From: Planobispora rosea
Lineage (GTDB): Bacteria; Actinomycetota; Actinomycetes; Streptosporangiales; Streptosporangiaceae
Reading direction: 5' to 3'
DNA: 64,000 nt
Assembly: GCF_014648175.1 (NCBI RefSeq)
Contig: NZ_BMQP01000008.1
Location: forward strand, 62,001-126,000
In this document: one piece after another, positions 17,362-26,270 of the stretch
Position numbering within the stretch: position 1 is the stretch's first letter
Layout: every line of letters begins with the position of its first letter
The notes under the pieces: model-generated
Database searches by the model: none
Seen by the model: only the letters and a program-made list of their open reading frames with translations
What the model was told of the DNA's origin: nothing
Translations under genes and position numbers: made by a program

Positions 17362-18645
17362 TCAGATCAGCGGGCGGAGCTGAAGGGTCTCGGTACGGCC
17401 GGGGCCGACGCCGATGGCGGAGATCGGGGCGCCGCTCATCTCCTCCAGGGCCTTGACGTAGGCCCGGGCGTTGGCGGGCAGGTCCTCGAAGGACTTGGCG
17501 CCGGAGATGTCCTCCTGCCAGCCGGGGAACTCCTCGTAGACCGGCGTGGCGTGGTGGAAGTCCGTCTGGGTCATCGGGATCTCGTCGTGGCGCACGCCGT
17601 CGACCTCGTAGGCGACGCAGACCGGGATCCTCTCCAGGCCGGACAGCACGTCCAGCTTGGTGAGGAAGAAGTCGGTGACGCCGTTGATCCGGGTGGCGTA
17701 GCGGGCGATGACCGCGTCGAACCAGCCGCAGCGGCGGTTGCGGCCGGTGGTCACGCCGTACTCGCCGCCGGTGGTGCGCAGCCACTCGCCCATCTCGTCG
17801 TCGAGCTCGGTGGGGAAGGGACCGGAGCCGACGCGTGTGGTGTACGCCTTGAGGATGCCGATCACGCGGGTGAGGCGGGTGGGCGGGATGCCCGCGCCGG
17901 TGCAGGCGCCGCCCGAGGTGGGCGAGGAGGAGGTGACGAACGGGTAGGTGCCGTGGTCGATGTCGAGCAGGTTGCCCTGCCCGCCCTCCAGCAGCACGAC
18001 CTTCCCCTCGTCCAGCGCCCGGTTCAGGATCAGCGAGGTGTCGGCGATGTGCGGGCGCAGGCGCTCGGCGTAGCCGAGGTACTCCTCCAGGACCTGGGCC
18101 GGGTCGAGCCCGCGCCGGTTGTAGATCTTGGTGAGGATCTGGTTCTTCTCGTTGAGGGCGACCTCGATCTTCTTCTGCAGGATGCCCGGGTCGAGCAGGT
18201 CCTGGACCCGGATGCCCATGCGGTAGATCTTGTCGCCGTAGGCCGGGCCGATGCCCCGGCCCGTCGTGCCGATCCGGGCCTTGCCGAGGTAGCGTTCGCT
18301 GACCTTGTCGATGGCCTTGTGGTGCGGCATGATCAGGTGCGCGTTGGCGGAGATCAGCAACCGCTCGGAGGAGACCCCGCGGGCCTCCAGCCCCTCGATC
18401 TCGCTCAGCAGCACGCCGGGGTCGATGACGACGCCGTTGCCGATGACCGGGATGACGTTCGGCGAGAGCACCCCCGTCGGGAGCAGGTGCAGGGCGTACT
18501 TCTGGTCGCCGATGACGACCGTGTGGCCCGCGTTGTTGCCGCCCTGATATCTGACGACGTAGTCAACCTGGTCGCCGAGCAGGTCGGTGGCCTTACCCTT
18601 GCCCTCATCGCCCCACTGGGCGCCGAAGAGAACGACAGCCGGCAT
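17362..18645 (-). CDS. purA: Adenylosuccinate synthetase
   Basis: A 427-residue enzyme that uses GTP to join IMP and aspartate in AMP synthesis. The GTP-binding start [15 protein letters not shown] carries the catalytic Asp; [26 protein letters not shown], the [21 protein letters not shown] segment and [12 protein letters not shown] are all typical. The length is normal. GGGAGA lies nine bases before the ATG. Its leader contains three consecutive hairpins, the last an intrinsic terminator ending 17 bases before the start codon. Confidence 0.97.
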   Translation of the reverse strand: MPAVVLFGAQWGDEGKGKATDLLGDQVDYVVRYQGGNNAGHTVVIGDQKYALHLLPTGVLSPNVIPVIGNGVVIDPGVLLSEIEGLEARGVSSERLLISANAHLIMPHHKAIDKVSERYLGKARIGTTGRGIGPAYGDKIYRMGIRVQDLLDPGILQKKIEVALNEKNQILTKIYNRRGLDPAQVLEEYLGYAERLRPHIADTSLILNRALDEGKVVLLEGGQGNLLDIDHGTYPFVTSSSPTSGGACTGAGIPPTRLTRVIGILKAYTTRVGSGPFPTELDDEMGEWLRTTGGEYGVTTGRNRRCGWFDAVIARYATRINGVTDFFLTKLDVLSGLERIPVCVAYEVDGVRHDEIPMTQTDFHHATPVYEEFPGWQEDISGAKSFEDLPANARAYVKALEEMSGAPISAIGVGPGRTETLQLRPLI

Positions 18646-18662
18646 CGTTAGTCTCCCACTGC

Positions 18663-18697
18663 AAAACCGAAAACCCCTGGCGCAATCGCGACAGGGG
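18663..18697 (-). terminator. Intrinsic terminator or attenuator in the purA leader
   Basis: Read on the minus strand, CCCCTG-t-CGC pairs with GCG-c-CAGGGG around a GATT loop (18674-18697) and is followed at once by TTTTCGGTTTT (18663-18673). This is a classic Rho-independent terminator, rare in such GC-rich DNA. It ends only 17 bases before the purA ATG, so either purA transcription is attenuated here or purA starts from a promoter buried in the hairpin. A TATTCT hexamer at 18711-18716 on the minus strand could be a -10 box just ahead of it. Confidence 0.65.
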
Positions 18698-18716
18698 CTC
18701 TTGCGTAGAGAGAATA

Positions 18717-18762
18717 CCCGACGAGGTCGGGAAAGGAGATCTCCCGCCACAGGGCGGGAGAT
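18717..18762 (-). terminator. Two further hairpins between the DUF3151 gene and purA
   Basis: ATCTCCCGCC (18739-18748) pairs perfectly with GGCGGGAGAT (18753-18762), and CCCGAC (18717-18722) pairs with GTCGGG (18726-18731). The larger stem may terminate the DUF3151 transcript about 95 bases after its stop; the smaller may belong to the purA leader. Confidence 0.55.
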
Positions 18763-18856
18763 TCCTCCAGGCCACAGTGACTCTCCGCGGCCCTCCGGTC
18801 AGTTCCGCCGGCACCGGCCGGTCAGTTCCGCCGGTGCCCGCCGGTGTGCCGGCCCG

Positions 18857-19273
18857 TCAGCCGCCGAGCTCCGCCACGGCCTCCGGGCTGGAGTCCCGCA
18901 GGAACTGCATGCAGCGCTCCGCCTCGTCCTTCTCGCCGATCGCCTGGGCGGCACGGGCCAGGGCGAACAGGCAGCGCAGGAAGCCGCGGTTGGGCTCGTG
19001 GTCCCAGGGGATGGGGCCGTGGCCCTTCCACCCGGCCCGGCGCAGCTGGTCCAGCCCCCGGTGGTAGCCGGTGCGGGCGAACGCGTACGACGTCACGGCG
19101 TGCCCGCCGGCGAAGTACTCGTCCGCCAGGGCGGCCCACGCCGCGGAGTAGGAGGGGAAGCGCGCGGCGACGTCGGACGCCTTGTCACTCTGTTCCAGCG
19201 CCTCCCTGGCCTCCGGGGTGTCCGGCAGGTGGGTGGGCGGTGGTCCGGCGAGGAGGTTCTCGTGGGATTCCAT
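18857..19273 (-). CDS. DUF3151 domain-containing protein
   Basis: A 138-residue soluble protein matching the actinobacterial DUF3151 family: it opens with LLAGPPPTHLP and carries the conserved core AWAALADEYFAGG ... SYAFARTGYHRGLDQLRRAGWKGHGPIPWDHEPNRGFLR, ending in a helical region with FLRDSSPEA. The function of the family is unknown. It lies between the aldolase gene and purA, a neighbourhood I recall as common in actinomycetes. It is separated from the aldolase by a hairpin, so it may have its own promoter. Confidence 0.9.
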   Translation of the reverse strand: MESHENLLAGPPPTHLPDTPEAREALEQSDKASDVAARFPSYSAAWAALADEYFAGGHAVTSYAFARTGYHRGLDQLRRAGWKGHGPIPWDHEPNRGFLRCLFALARAAQAIGEKDEAERCMQFLRDSSPEAVAELGG

Positions 19274-19298
19274 GATGAAGTCCTATCTCGTGGCCCGC

Positions 19299-19320
19299 GC
19301 CGGGCCGTGACCGGCCCGGC
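19299..19320 (-). terminator. Hairpin after the aldolase gene
   Basis: GCCGGGCCG (19299-19307) and CGGCCCGGC (19312-19320) form a perfect nine-pair stem with a TGAC loop, 77 bases after the aldolase stop on the minus strand and just before the DUF3151 start. Confidence 0.6.
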
Positions 19321-19397
19321 CTCCTGGGAGGGACGGCAGGGGCGCCCGATGGGTCCGCGGCACGCGATCCACCGGGCGCACCCTGGATGACCTGGGG

Positions 19398-20420
<1,023 letters not shown>

Positions 20421-20498
20421 CGTGTCATCTCCCTGGAGACATCGGCTGCGGATCGGCGGGCCCGGCGACGCGTGGCCCCCGGCCAGTATTCCTGGTTC

Positions 20499-20640
20499 CT
20501 ACCCGCCCGGGTAGCTCCACCCCGGCCGATCTACCCGTCACCCACGTGGGTCAGCCCGTACGGCGGTGGGCTGAGGGGGCGGATCCGCCCCGGGCGGAGG
20601 ACGCCGGGCACGGAATCGAGGGGCGGTATCGAGGGGCGGT
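20499..20640. promoter_or_regulatory. Cluster of palindromes and direct repeats between fbaA and its divergent neighbour
   Basis: Within about 140 bases lie four exact inverted repeats: CTACCCG-CC-CGGGTAG (20499-20514), ACCCACGTGGGT (20540-20551), GGGGCGGATCCGCCCC (20576-20591) and TCCGCCC-C-GGGCGGA (20584-20598). CTACCCG recurs at 20531-20537, and ATCGAGGGGCGGT is tandemly repeated (20615-20627, 20628-20640). This is the upstream region of both fbaA and the small membrane protein gene, so operators are likely; which protein binds is unknown. Confidence 0.4.
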
Positions 20641-20700
20641 CGTGAGATTTCTTCACCTACCGCTACCCTCCACCGTGTGGGACGCCACAGGTCTGATCCG

Positions 20701-21129
20701 ATGGGTATCGCCCGCCTCGCGCTCGCCGCGCTGGGAGCGCTGGGGCTGATCGTGCTGATCGTGCTGGGGGTCATCTCGCTGACCGGCGGGTTCGGCCCGG
20801 CGCCCGAAGCGGGCTCCTCCCCACCGCCCGAGACCAAGCCCCTCTCCGCCTCCTCCGAGGCGCCCGCCTCCTCCGAGACGTCCTCGCAGGTCCCCACGGT
20901 GCTCGTCGAGTGCCTGCAGGAACGCTGTCCCACGGTCTTCCTGAAGGTCACGGGCGGGGACGTGCTGTTCAACAGGGAGATGACCCGGGGGGAACAGGCT
21001 CAGTCCTCCGACGACAAGGTGGACGTCGTGCTGACCGACGCCTCGGCCGTCCGCGTCCGTGTCAACGGCTCCGAGCGACCCGCGGGCAAGGCCGGGGAGC
21101 GGCAGGAGTTCACGGCCTCCCGCGAGTGA
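20701..21129 (+). CDS. Small membrane-anchored protein with RodZ-like external domain
   Basis: A 142-residue protein: a short N-terminus, one strong hydrophobic helix (LALAALGALGLIVLIVLGVISLTGG), a Ser/Pro/Glu-rich linker of about 45 residues, then a compact domain (VPTVLVECLQERCPTVFLKVTGGDVLFNREMTRGEQ ... ASAVRVRVNGSERP). The end resembles the DUF4115 beta domain at the outer face of RodZ, but no RodZ helix-turn-helix is present; this is inference from pattern. Two cysteines may pair outside the membrane. A GTG at 20677 would add eight residues. A 17-bp tandem duplication spans its stop codon. Confidence 0.6.
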   Translation: MGIARLALAALGALGLIVLIVLGVISLTGGFGPAPEAGSSPPPETKPLSASSEAPASSETSSQVPTVLVECLQERCPTVFLKVTGGDVLFNREMTRGEQAQSSDDKVDVVLTDASAVRVRVNGSERPAGKAGERQEFTASRE

Positions 21130-21145
21130 CGGCCTCCCGCGAGTG
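21112..21145 (+). repeat. 17-bp tandem duplication across a stop codon
   Basis: ACGGCCTCCCGCGAGTG occurs twice head to tail (21112-21128, 21129-21145). Because the TGA straddles the unit boundary, the duplication adds a spare copy of the gene's tail after the real stop without changing the protein. It looks recent, since the copies are identical. Confidence 0.9.
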
Positions 21146-21154
21146 ACGGGCTCC

Positions 21155-21170
21155 CCGGCCTGACGGCCGG
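21155..21170. terminator. Bidirectional hairpin between convergent genes
   Basis: CCGGCC (21155-21160) and GGCCGG (21165-21170) pair around TGAC between the small membrane protein gene and the end of pyrE. The position suits termination on both strands, but the stem is short. Confidence 0.45.
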
Positions 21171-21173
21171 TTC

Positions 21174-21710
21174 TCAGGCCAGGCCGAGGTCCTCCAGGGT
21201 GTAGGCGGTCAAATACGGCAGACCGGTCTCGCCGATGGCGGCGGCGGCCCCGCGGTCCACGATCGTGGCCACCGCCACGACCTCCGCGCCCGCCTCGCGC
21301 AGCGCCTCCACCGCCGTCAGCGGGGACCCGCCGGTGGTGGAGGTGTCCTCCACCACCAGGACCCGGCGTCCGGCGACGTCCGGCCCCTCGACCCGGCGCT
21401 GCATGCCGTGCGCCTTCTGCGACTTGCGGACCACGAAGGCGTCGAGCACGCGGCCCCGTGCCGCCGCCGCGTGCAGCATGGCCGCCGCCACCGGGTCGGC
21501 GCCCAGGGTCAGCCCGCCCACCGCGTCGTAGCCGAGGTTCTCGGTGAGGTCCAGCATGACCCGGCCCACCAGCGGTGCCGCCGTCCCGTCAAGGGTGATC
21601 CGGCGCAGGTCGATGTAGAAGTCCGCTTCCTTGCCGGAGGACAGCACGACCTTGCCGTGTACCACCGCCTTGTTCTTGATCTCGGCCAGCAGGCTCTCAC
21701 GATCGCTCAT
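21174..21710 (-). CDS. pyrE: Orotate phosphoribosyltransferase
   Basis: A 178-residue type I PRTase that converts orotate and PRPP to OMP in pyrimidine synthesis. The PRPP loop is RVLVVEDTSTTGGSPLTAVEALREAG, with the acidic pair ED; the substrate-side segment is SSGKEADFYIDLRRITLDG and the flexible loop FVVRKSQKAHGMQRR. The start MSDRESLLAEI is preferred over longer frames, since extension would add basic low-complexity sequence. It diverges from the sigma-factor fusion gene. Confidence 0.95.
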   Translation of the reverse strand: MSDRESLLAEIKNKAVVHGKVVLSSGKEADFYIDLRRITLDGTAAPLVGRVMLDLTENLGYDAVGGLTLGADPVAAAMLHAAAARGRVLDAFVVRKSQKAHGMQRRVEGPDVAGRRVLVVEDTSTTGGSPLTAVEALREAGAEVVAVATIVDRGAAAAIGETGLPYLTAYTLEDLGLA

Positions 21711-21853
21711 GCCGACAAGATTAGGGCCGCTCCGGCGGCGGGTCCGCGCCGCCCCGCGGCCGGTCGGCGAGGTAAAGGCCGCATCCCGGTTTAGCCCGGG
21801 TACGGAGTGCGGAATGAACCCGCGTGGCAACAGTGGGTAATGGTGAGGTCACA

Positions 21854-24640
21854 ATGAGTATGGATGCGCTCCAGAGCGACGCCGGGTTGCTCGCCGCGAT
21901 CCGCGGCGGGAACGCGGCGGCCTATGTCGGCCTCTACGAACGGCATGTGGCGGCGGCGCGGGCTCTGAGCAGGCAGCTCGTGCACACCCCCGCAGAGGTC
22001 GAGGACATCCTCGCGGAGACGTTCACCAGACTCCTCGACCTGATCAGGCGGGACGGCGGCCCCCGGGAGGCGTTCCGGCCCTACCTGCTCACCGCGCTGC
22101 GCCGTACGGCCTACGAGCGCGGACGAGGAGAGGACGGCCAGGGCGCCGGGACCGAGATCGAGCTCTTCGATCCCGGCGTTCCCTTCGTCGATCCCGCGCT
22201 GACCGGCCTGGAGCGCTCACTGGTCGCCCGGGCCTTCCTCTCGCTGTCCGAGCGGTGGCAGCTCGTCCTGTGGCACACGGAGGTGGAGCGGGCCGATCCC
22301 GCCGAGGTCGGGCTCCTCCTCGGCCTCCCGCAGGACGCCGTGCCGTCGTTCGCCTGCCAGGCGCTGGAAGGGCTGCGCCAGGCGTGCCTGCGCACCCATC
22401 TGGCCGGCACGCCCCACCAGGGGTGCCGCGCGGTGCTGGCGAAGATGGGCGCCTACGTCCGGGGCGGCCTGGCCAAGCGCGAGAGCCGCTCCGTCGACCG
22501 GCACGTGGAGGGCTGCGCCGACTGCCGTGTCGTGTTCATGGAGCTGAACGACGTCAGCCAGGGGTTGCGGGTGATCGTCGGCCCCCTCATCGCCGGCTCC
22601 ACCCTGAGCGGGTACCTCACGGCGCTGGGCCGGACCGACCGCGGCGGCGGTCTGCTCGGCAGCGTGATCGGGTGGGGGCGGGAGCCCGGCAGATGGCGGC
22701 AGATCGGCGCGGCCACCGGCGCCGCCGTCGCTCTCACCCTGGCCGTGGCGCTGATAGTGATGACCATGGGCGATCCGGTGCTGTTCGGCTCGGCCCACAC
22801 GTCCACCCCGATACCCGCGCCGATCGTCGCGCAGCCCGGTCCGGACGGCCCGCCGCCGTCGGAGGGCTCGCCGCCGGGCGATCCGGGGCCCCCGGGGCAG
22901 GAGACGCCGGAGCCCGGCAGGTCCACGGTCGTGGTGCCGCCGTTCGGCCGGCGGGCGGAACCCGCGCCCCGGCCGGAGGCGGGCCCCGCCCCCGCGGCAC
23001 GCCTGGTCGCCCGGATCGACGCGCTCGGCGCGCTGGTCAGGTCCGAGCAGGGCATGGTCGCCGTACGGCTGCGCAACGCCGGTACGAGCCAGAGCGGGAA
23101 GCTCGTGGCACGTGTCGTCCTTCCGGACGGGGTGACGCTGCTCCCGCGGGTGCGACGGAACCGGACGATCTCCGCTGTCGGTCCCGTCGCGCTGACCGCT
23201 CCCGTGGTGGTGACGGCCTCGGTCGGCATGGGCGCGGTGACCGGGCGGGCCGGGACGGTCCTGGGATCCGCCGACGCGGGACCCGCCGAAACGAGATCCG
23301 CTGACGCGGGGCTCACCAGGGCGAGACCCGCCCTCCCGGGGAGCGCCGGTTCGTCCGGCGGACCCGTCGGCACGGTCGACGGCTGGTCCTGCCGTCCGGT
23401 GGCCGCGGGCGCCCGCTGCACCCGCGGCCCGCTGGCGGCGGGCCGGTCCACCGCGATCTTTCTCCGGGTGACGGTCTCACCGGAGGCGCCCGAGGGCGGG
23501 GCGCTCTCGGTCCGGATCACCGGCGGGGAAGCGAAGGCGACGGCCGTCTCGGCGAGCGGGGTACGGGCCACCGGGGCGCCGGCCCGCTTCGCCACCGACG
23601 GCCGGGTGACCACCGCCGCGATCGGCAACACTCTCCTGTCCCGGGCGCCCACCGGTTCGGCGCGCGTCATCGGAGGCGCGGCGCAGACGCCCGCCGATCG
23701 GCGGTGCGGGAACGACCGCGGACATGACCACGGGAATGACCGGGGGAATGACCGGGGGAAGGTTCGCGGGGAGAGGGAGTCCGCCGAGGGGACACCCGGT
23801 GGCGTGATCCGGAGCAGCGCGGTTCGGAGCAGCGGGATCCAGAGCGGTGAGACCGGGAGCGGCGGCTCGGGACCGGAGAAGAGACCCAGGGAGAGGCCGG
23901 AGGAGATGCGCTCCGTGGACCTGGACCGGGACCCGTCGACGGGGAGTTCGAGCGCGGCACGGCTGGTGCTGCCCAAACGCAGCCGGGTCGTCTGGGCCGG
24001 GCTCTACTGGTCGGCGAGCGCGCCGGCCGCCGGGCCGGTCAAGTTCAAGGCCCCCGGGGACGAGCACTACACCCGGGTGCGGGCCGTGCGGACGGCGGAG
24101 CGGAGGCTGCCGACCGGCCGGGCGTACCAGGCGTTCGCCGACGTGACCCGGCTGGTGCACCGGCTCAGGGGACGCTACTGGGTGGCCGACGTCCCGGTGC
24201 GGAACGGGGCCGCCCGGTACGCCGGGTGGAGCCTCGTGGTCATCGCCGCCGATCCGCGGCGGCCGTACAGCCAGGCGGTCGTCGTCGACACCGTCGCCGC
24301 GGTCGGCCCCGCGACACCGGCGCAGGTCCCGCTGGGCGGGCTGACGCCCGCCGCGCCCGCCCGGGTCAGCCTGGTGGCCTGGGGCGGCGAGGCCGGGCTG
24401 AAGGGGGACCGTGTGACGATGGAACGCGGTGGCGCGCTCCGCCCGGAGGGCGGGAGCCGGGACCCGGGCAACGTCTTCGACGGCTCCTCCACGGGGGCAC
24501 TGGGCACCCGCTCGACCCCCGGTGTGGACGTCGACGGCTTCCGCGTCCCACTGGGCCGCGCGCCGGTCATCAGGGTGAGCACCCGCCGCGACGCCGTACT
24601 GTTCGGAGTGGCAATGGTGCAGGTGCAGGCCCGTTTGTAA
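21854..24640 (+). CDS. ECF sigma factor fused to anti-sigma zinc motif, membrane helix and extracellular domain
   Basis: A 928-residue one-piece signalling protein. Residues about 15-95 form sigma region 2 (YVGLYERHVAAARALSRQL ... EDILAETFTRL) and 120-180 a region 4-like helix-turn-helix. At about 216 is HVEGCADC, the H-x3-C-x2-C motif of zinc anti-sigma factors. A single membrane helix (about 285-305, ALTLAVALIVMTM) is followed by a Pro-rich stretch, a CARDB/DUF11-like beta domain, a tandem NDRG low-complexity region (about 615-635) and a C-terminal domain (from about 690, VVWAGLYWSAS ... YAGWSLVVIAA) like those of actinobacterial surface proteins. The ATG with GTGAGG five bases upstream is chosen over a GTG at 21824. 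Fusions of this order resemble groups such as ECF52/ECF53, recalled from the literature. Confidence 0.85.
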   Translation: MSMDALQSDAGLLAAIRGGNAAAYVGLYERHVAAARALSRQLVHTPAEVEDILAETFTRLLDLIRRDGGPREAFRPYLLTALRRTAYERGRGEDGQGAGTEIELFDPGVPFVDPALTGLERSLVARAFLSLSERWQLVLWHTEVERADPAEVGLLLGLPQDAVPSFACQALEGLRQACLRTHLAGTPHQGCRAVLAKMGAYVRGGLAKRESRSVDRHVEGCADCRVVFMELNDVSQGLRVIVGPLIAGSTLSGYLTALGRTDRGGGLLGSVIGWGREPGRWRQIGAATGAAVALTLAVALIVMTMGDPVLFGSAHTSTPIPAPIVAQPGPDGPPPSEGSPPGDPGPPGQETPEPGRSTVVVPPFGRRAEPAPRPEAGPAPAARLVARIDALGALVRSEQGMVAVRLRNAGTSQSGKLVARVVLPDGVTLLPRVRRNRTISAVGPVALTAPVVVTASVGMGAVTGRAGTVLGSADAGPAETRSADAGLTRARPALPGSAGSSGGPVGTVDGWSCRPVAAGARCTRGPLAAGRSTAIFLRVTVSPEAPEGGALSVRITGGEAKATAVSASGVRATGAPARFATDGRVTTAAIGNTLLSRAPTGSARVIGGAAQTPADRRCGNDRGHDHGNDRGNDRGKVRGERESAEGTPGGVIRSSAVRSSGIQSGETGSGGSGPEKRPRERPEEMRSVDLDRDPSTGSSSAARLVLPKRSRVVWAGLYWSASAPAAGPVKFKAPGDEHYTRVRAVRTAERRLPTGRAYQAFADVTRLVHRLRGRYWVADVPVRNGAARYAGWSLVVIAADPRRPYSQAVVVDTVAAVGPATPAQVPLGGLTPAAPARVSLVAWGGEAGLKGDRVTMERGGALRPEGGSRDPGNVFDGSSTGALGTRSTPGVDVDGFRVPLGRAPVIRVSTRRDAVLFGVAMVQVQARL

Positions 24641-24754
24641 TGAACGGTTCCAAGAACGGGACAAACTGGTACGGTCTGCGTGAACGCTCCGGCGGATGGT
24701 CGAGTGATGGTGGAATCGTCGGGATTCGCCTTCGGACGATCAATGGCTTGATTA

Positions 24755-24789
24755 CCCTGAGGACGGGCTGCCTGCCCGGTCTCTCAGGG
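24755..24789 (+). terminator. Hairpin after the sigma fusion gene
   Basis: CCCTGAG (24755-24761) pairs with CTCAGGG (24783-24789) and, inside, CGGGC (24764-24768) with GCCCG (24774-24778). It lies about 115 bases after the fusion gene and 57 before the NYN gene, so it could be a terminator or a structured leader of the latter. The surrounding 200 bases are lower in GC and probably also hold the NYN promoter. Confidence 0.5.
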
Positions 24790-24845
24790 CCTTGTCGAGC
24801 TTGTCTGAGCCGTAGGGTCGGGCCGCGTAGAAAGGGCGGTGTCGC

Positions 24846-26198
24846 GTGGATCGCTGCGCGCTGTTCGTGGACGCTGGCTACCTCCTGGCGGACGGCGCGA
24901 TGGCCGTGCACGGAACCCGTCGCCGAGAGGCGGTCTCCTGGGACTACCCGGGCCTGATCCAGCTCCTCACCGACCTGTCGAGGGAGCGCACGGGGCTGCC
25001 GCTGCTGCGCTGCTACTGGTACGAGGCGACCGTCGAGGGCCGCCACACCCCCGAGCACGACACCCTGGCCGACATCCCCGGTCTCAAACTCCGCCTGTCC
25101 CGCATCCGCCCGGGCCGCCGCGAGGGTGTGGACGCCCAGGTCCACCGTGATCTGCTGACGCTCGCCCGCAACAACGCGATCTGCGACGCCGTGGTGGTCA
25201 GCGGGGACGAGGACCTGGCCCAGGTCGTCTGCGACGCCCAGGACCTCGGCATCAGGATCACCCTGGTGCACGTCGCCGCCGACGGCGGCTGGGCCATCTC
25301 CCGCTCGCTCCGCCAGGAGTGCGACGACCTGATCGAGATGAGCGGCGGTCATCTGCGGCCGTACGTCACCCTGAACACCGGTGTCACCGAGCTCCCGGCG
25401 CTGAGCAACGGCTCCGCGCCGAACAACGGCCACCAGGCCGTCGCCGGTCCCGCCGCGCTGGGCACCCCCGCCCCGCTCGGCAACGGCCTCCCGTCGGGCA
25501 GCTCCACGCCGGCCAACGGCATCACCCCGGCCGCCGGCCCCGCGTCACCGGCCCAGCCGTCCAGAGCGAGCGCCTCCCCGCCCGCGCTGCCCGCCTACCC
25601 CGGCTACGCCCAGGAACGTCCGGCCACCTCGTCCGCCCCGGCGGCTCCGGCCCCCCCGCCCCTGTCCTCGTCCACCCCGTCTTCGTCCGCCGCGGCCCCG
25701 GCATCCTCCTCGGCGTCCTCCTCACCGGTCCCGCCGGCCTCGCCCGCCGGGCACAGCAACCCGACCGGCCCGATTCCGGCCGCCTCGCCGTACTCCTCCG
25801 GCTCCTCCGGGCAGTACGCCTCGGGCGGCACCGGCGGCATGTCGAGCTACCAGGCCGCCGGCCCCTACACGGGCCCGCAGCCCGCCGCCGGCTCCTACAC
25901 CGGCCCCCAGGCGGCGCCCGTCCCGGCCCAGGGCGCCGCCACGAGCGGCGCGACCACGCTGGCGGACGCGGTGAAGGCCGCGCACACCGAGGGCCACGAC
26001 TTCGGCGAGTCCGTGGCCAAGGACGCCCCGGCCCTGTGGCTGGAGGCGGTCCTGGCCCGCAAACCCCGCATGCCCTCCGACCTTGAGGCCCGCCTCCTGC
26101 AGGGCTCCTCCCTGCCGATCGACTTCCTCCTCCACGACGAGGTCCGCCACGCCCTGCGCCGGGGTTTCTGGGACGCCCTCGAACAGGCCCGCCGCTGA
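24846..26198 (+). CDS. NYN domain ribonuclease-like protein
   Basis: A 450-residue protein. Residues 1-165 form a PIN-like NYN domain with the acidic pockets of this nuclease group: LFVDAGYLL at the start, VDAQVHRDLLTLARN, and VVSGDEDLAQVV, followed by a Trp-containing helix. The middle (about 180-375) is a disordered Ala/Pro/Ser/Gly-rich linker with YTGPQ repeats. The final 75 residues (TTLADAVKAAHTEGHDFGESVAKDAPALWLEAVLARKP ...) are a compact helical domain that may bind RNA. RNA cleavage or processing is a family-level inference. The GTG has AAAGGGCGG upstream. Confidence 0.85.
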   Translation: MDRCALFVDAGYLLADGAMAVHGTRRREAVSWDYPGLIQLLTDLSRERTGLPLLRCYWYEATVEGRHTPEHDTLADIPGLKLRLSRIRPGRREGVDAQVHRDLLTLARNNAICDAVVVSGDEDLAQVVCDAQDLGIRITLVHVAADGGWAISRSLRQECDDLIEMSGGHLRPYVTLNTGVTELPALSNGSAPNNGHQAVAGPAALGTPAPLGNGLPSGSSTPANGITPAAGPASPAQPSRASASPPALPAYPGYAQERPATSSAPAAPAPPPLSSSTPSSSAAAPASSSASSSPVPPASPAGHSNPTGPIPAASPYSSGSSGQYASGGTGGMSSYQAAGPYTGPQPAAGSYTGPQAAPVPAQGAATSGATTLADAVKAAHTEGHDFGESVAKDAPALWLEAVLARKPRMPSDLEARLLQGSSLPIDFLLHDEVRHALRRGFWDALEQARR

Positions 26199-26209
26199 CC
26201 GTGCGCCGA

Positions 26210-26238
26210 TACGGCGCCGTTCAGGGCCCGGCGCCGTA
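26210..26238. terminator. Bidirectional terminator, 10-bp stem
   Basis: TACGGCGCCG (26210-26219) is exactly complementary to CGGCGCCGTA (26229-26238), with a nine-base loop, between the convergent NYN and methyltransferase genes. Confidence 0.7.
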
Positions 26239-26270
26239 GGGAGTCGCCGGGCGTCTGCGGGAACAGCCGG

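Noticed and set aside
18646..18856. Three hairpins in a row suggested a tRNA or small RNA gene
   Set aside because: No cloverleaf, T-arm GTTC or anticodon arrangement fits; they are better read as terminators and leader structure.
23710..23775. Repeats of about 11 bp (GGGAATGACCG)
   Set aside because: They encode the NDRG low-complexity stretch of the sigma fusion protein and show no sign of a separate element.
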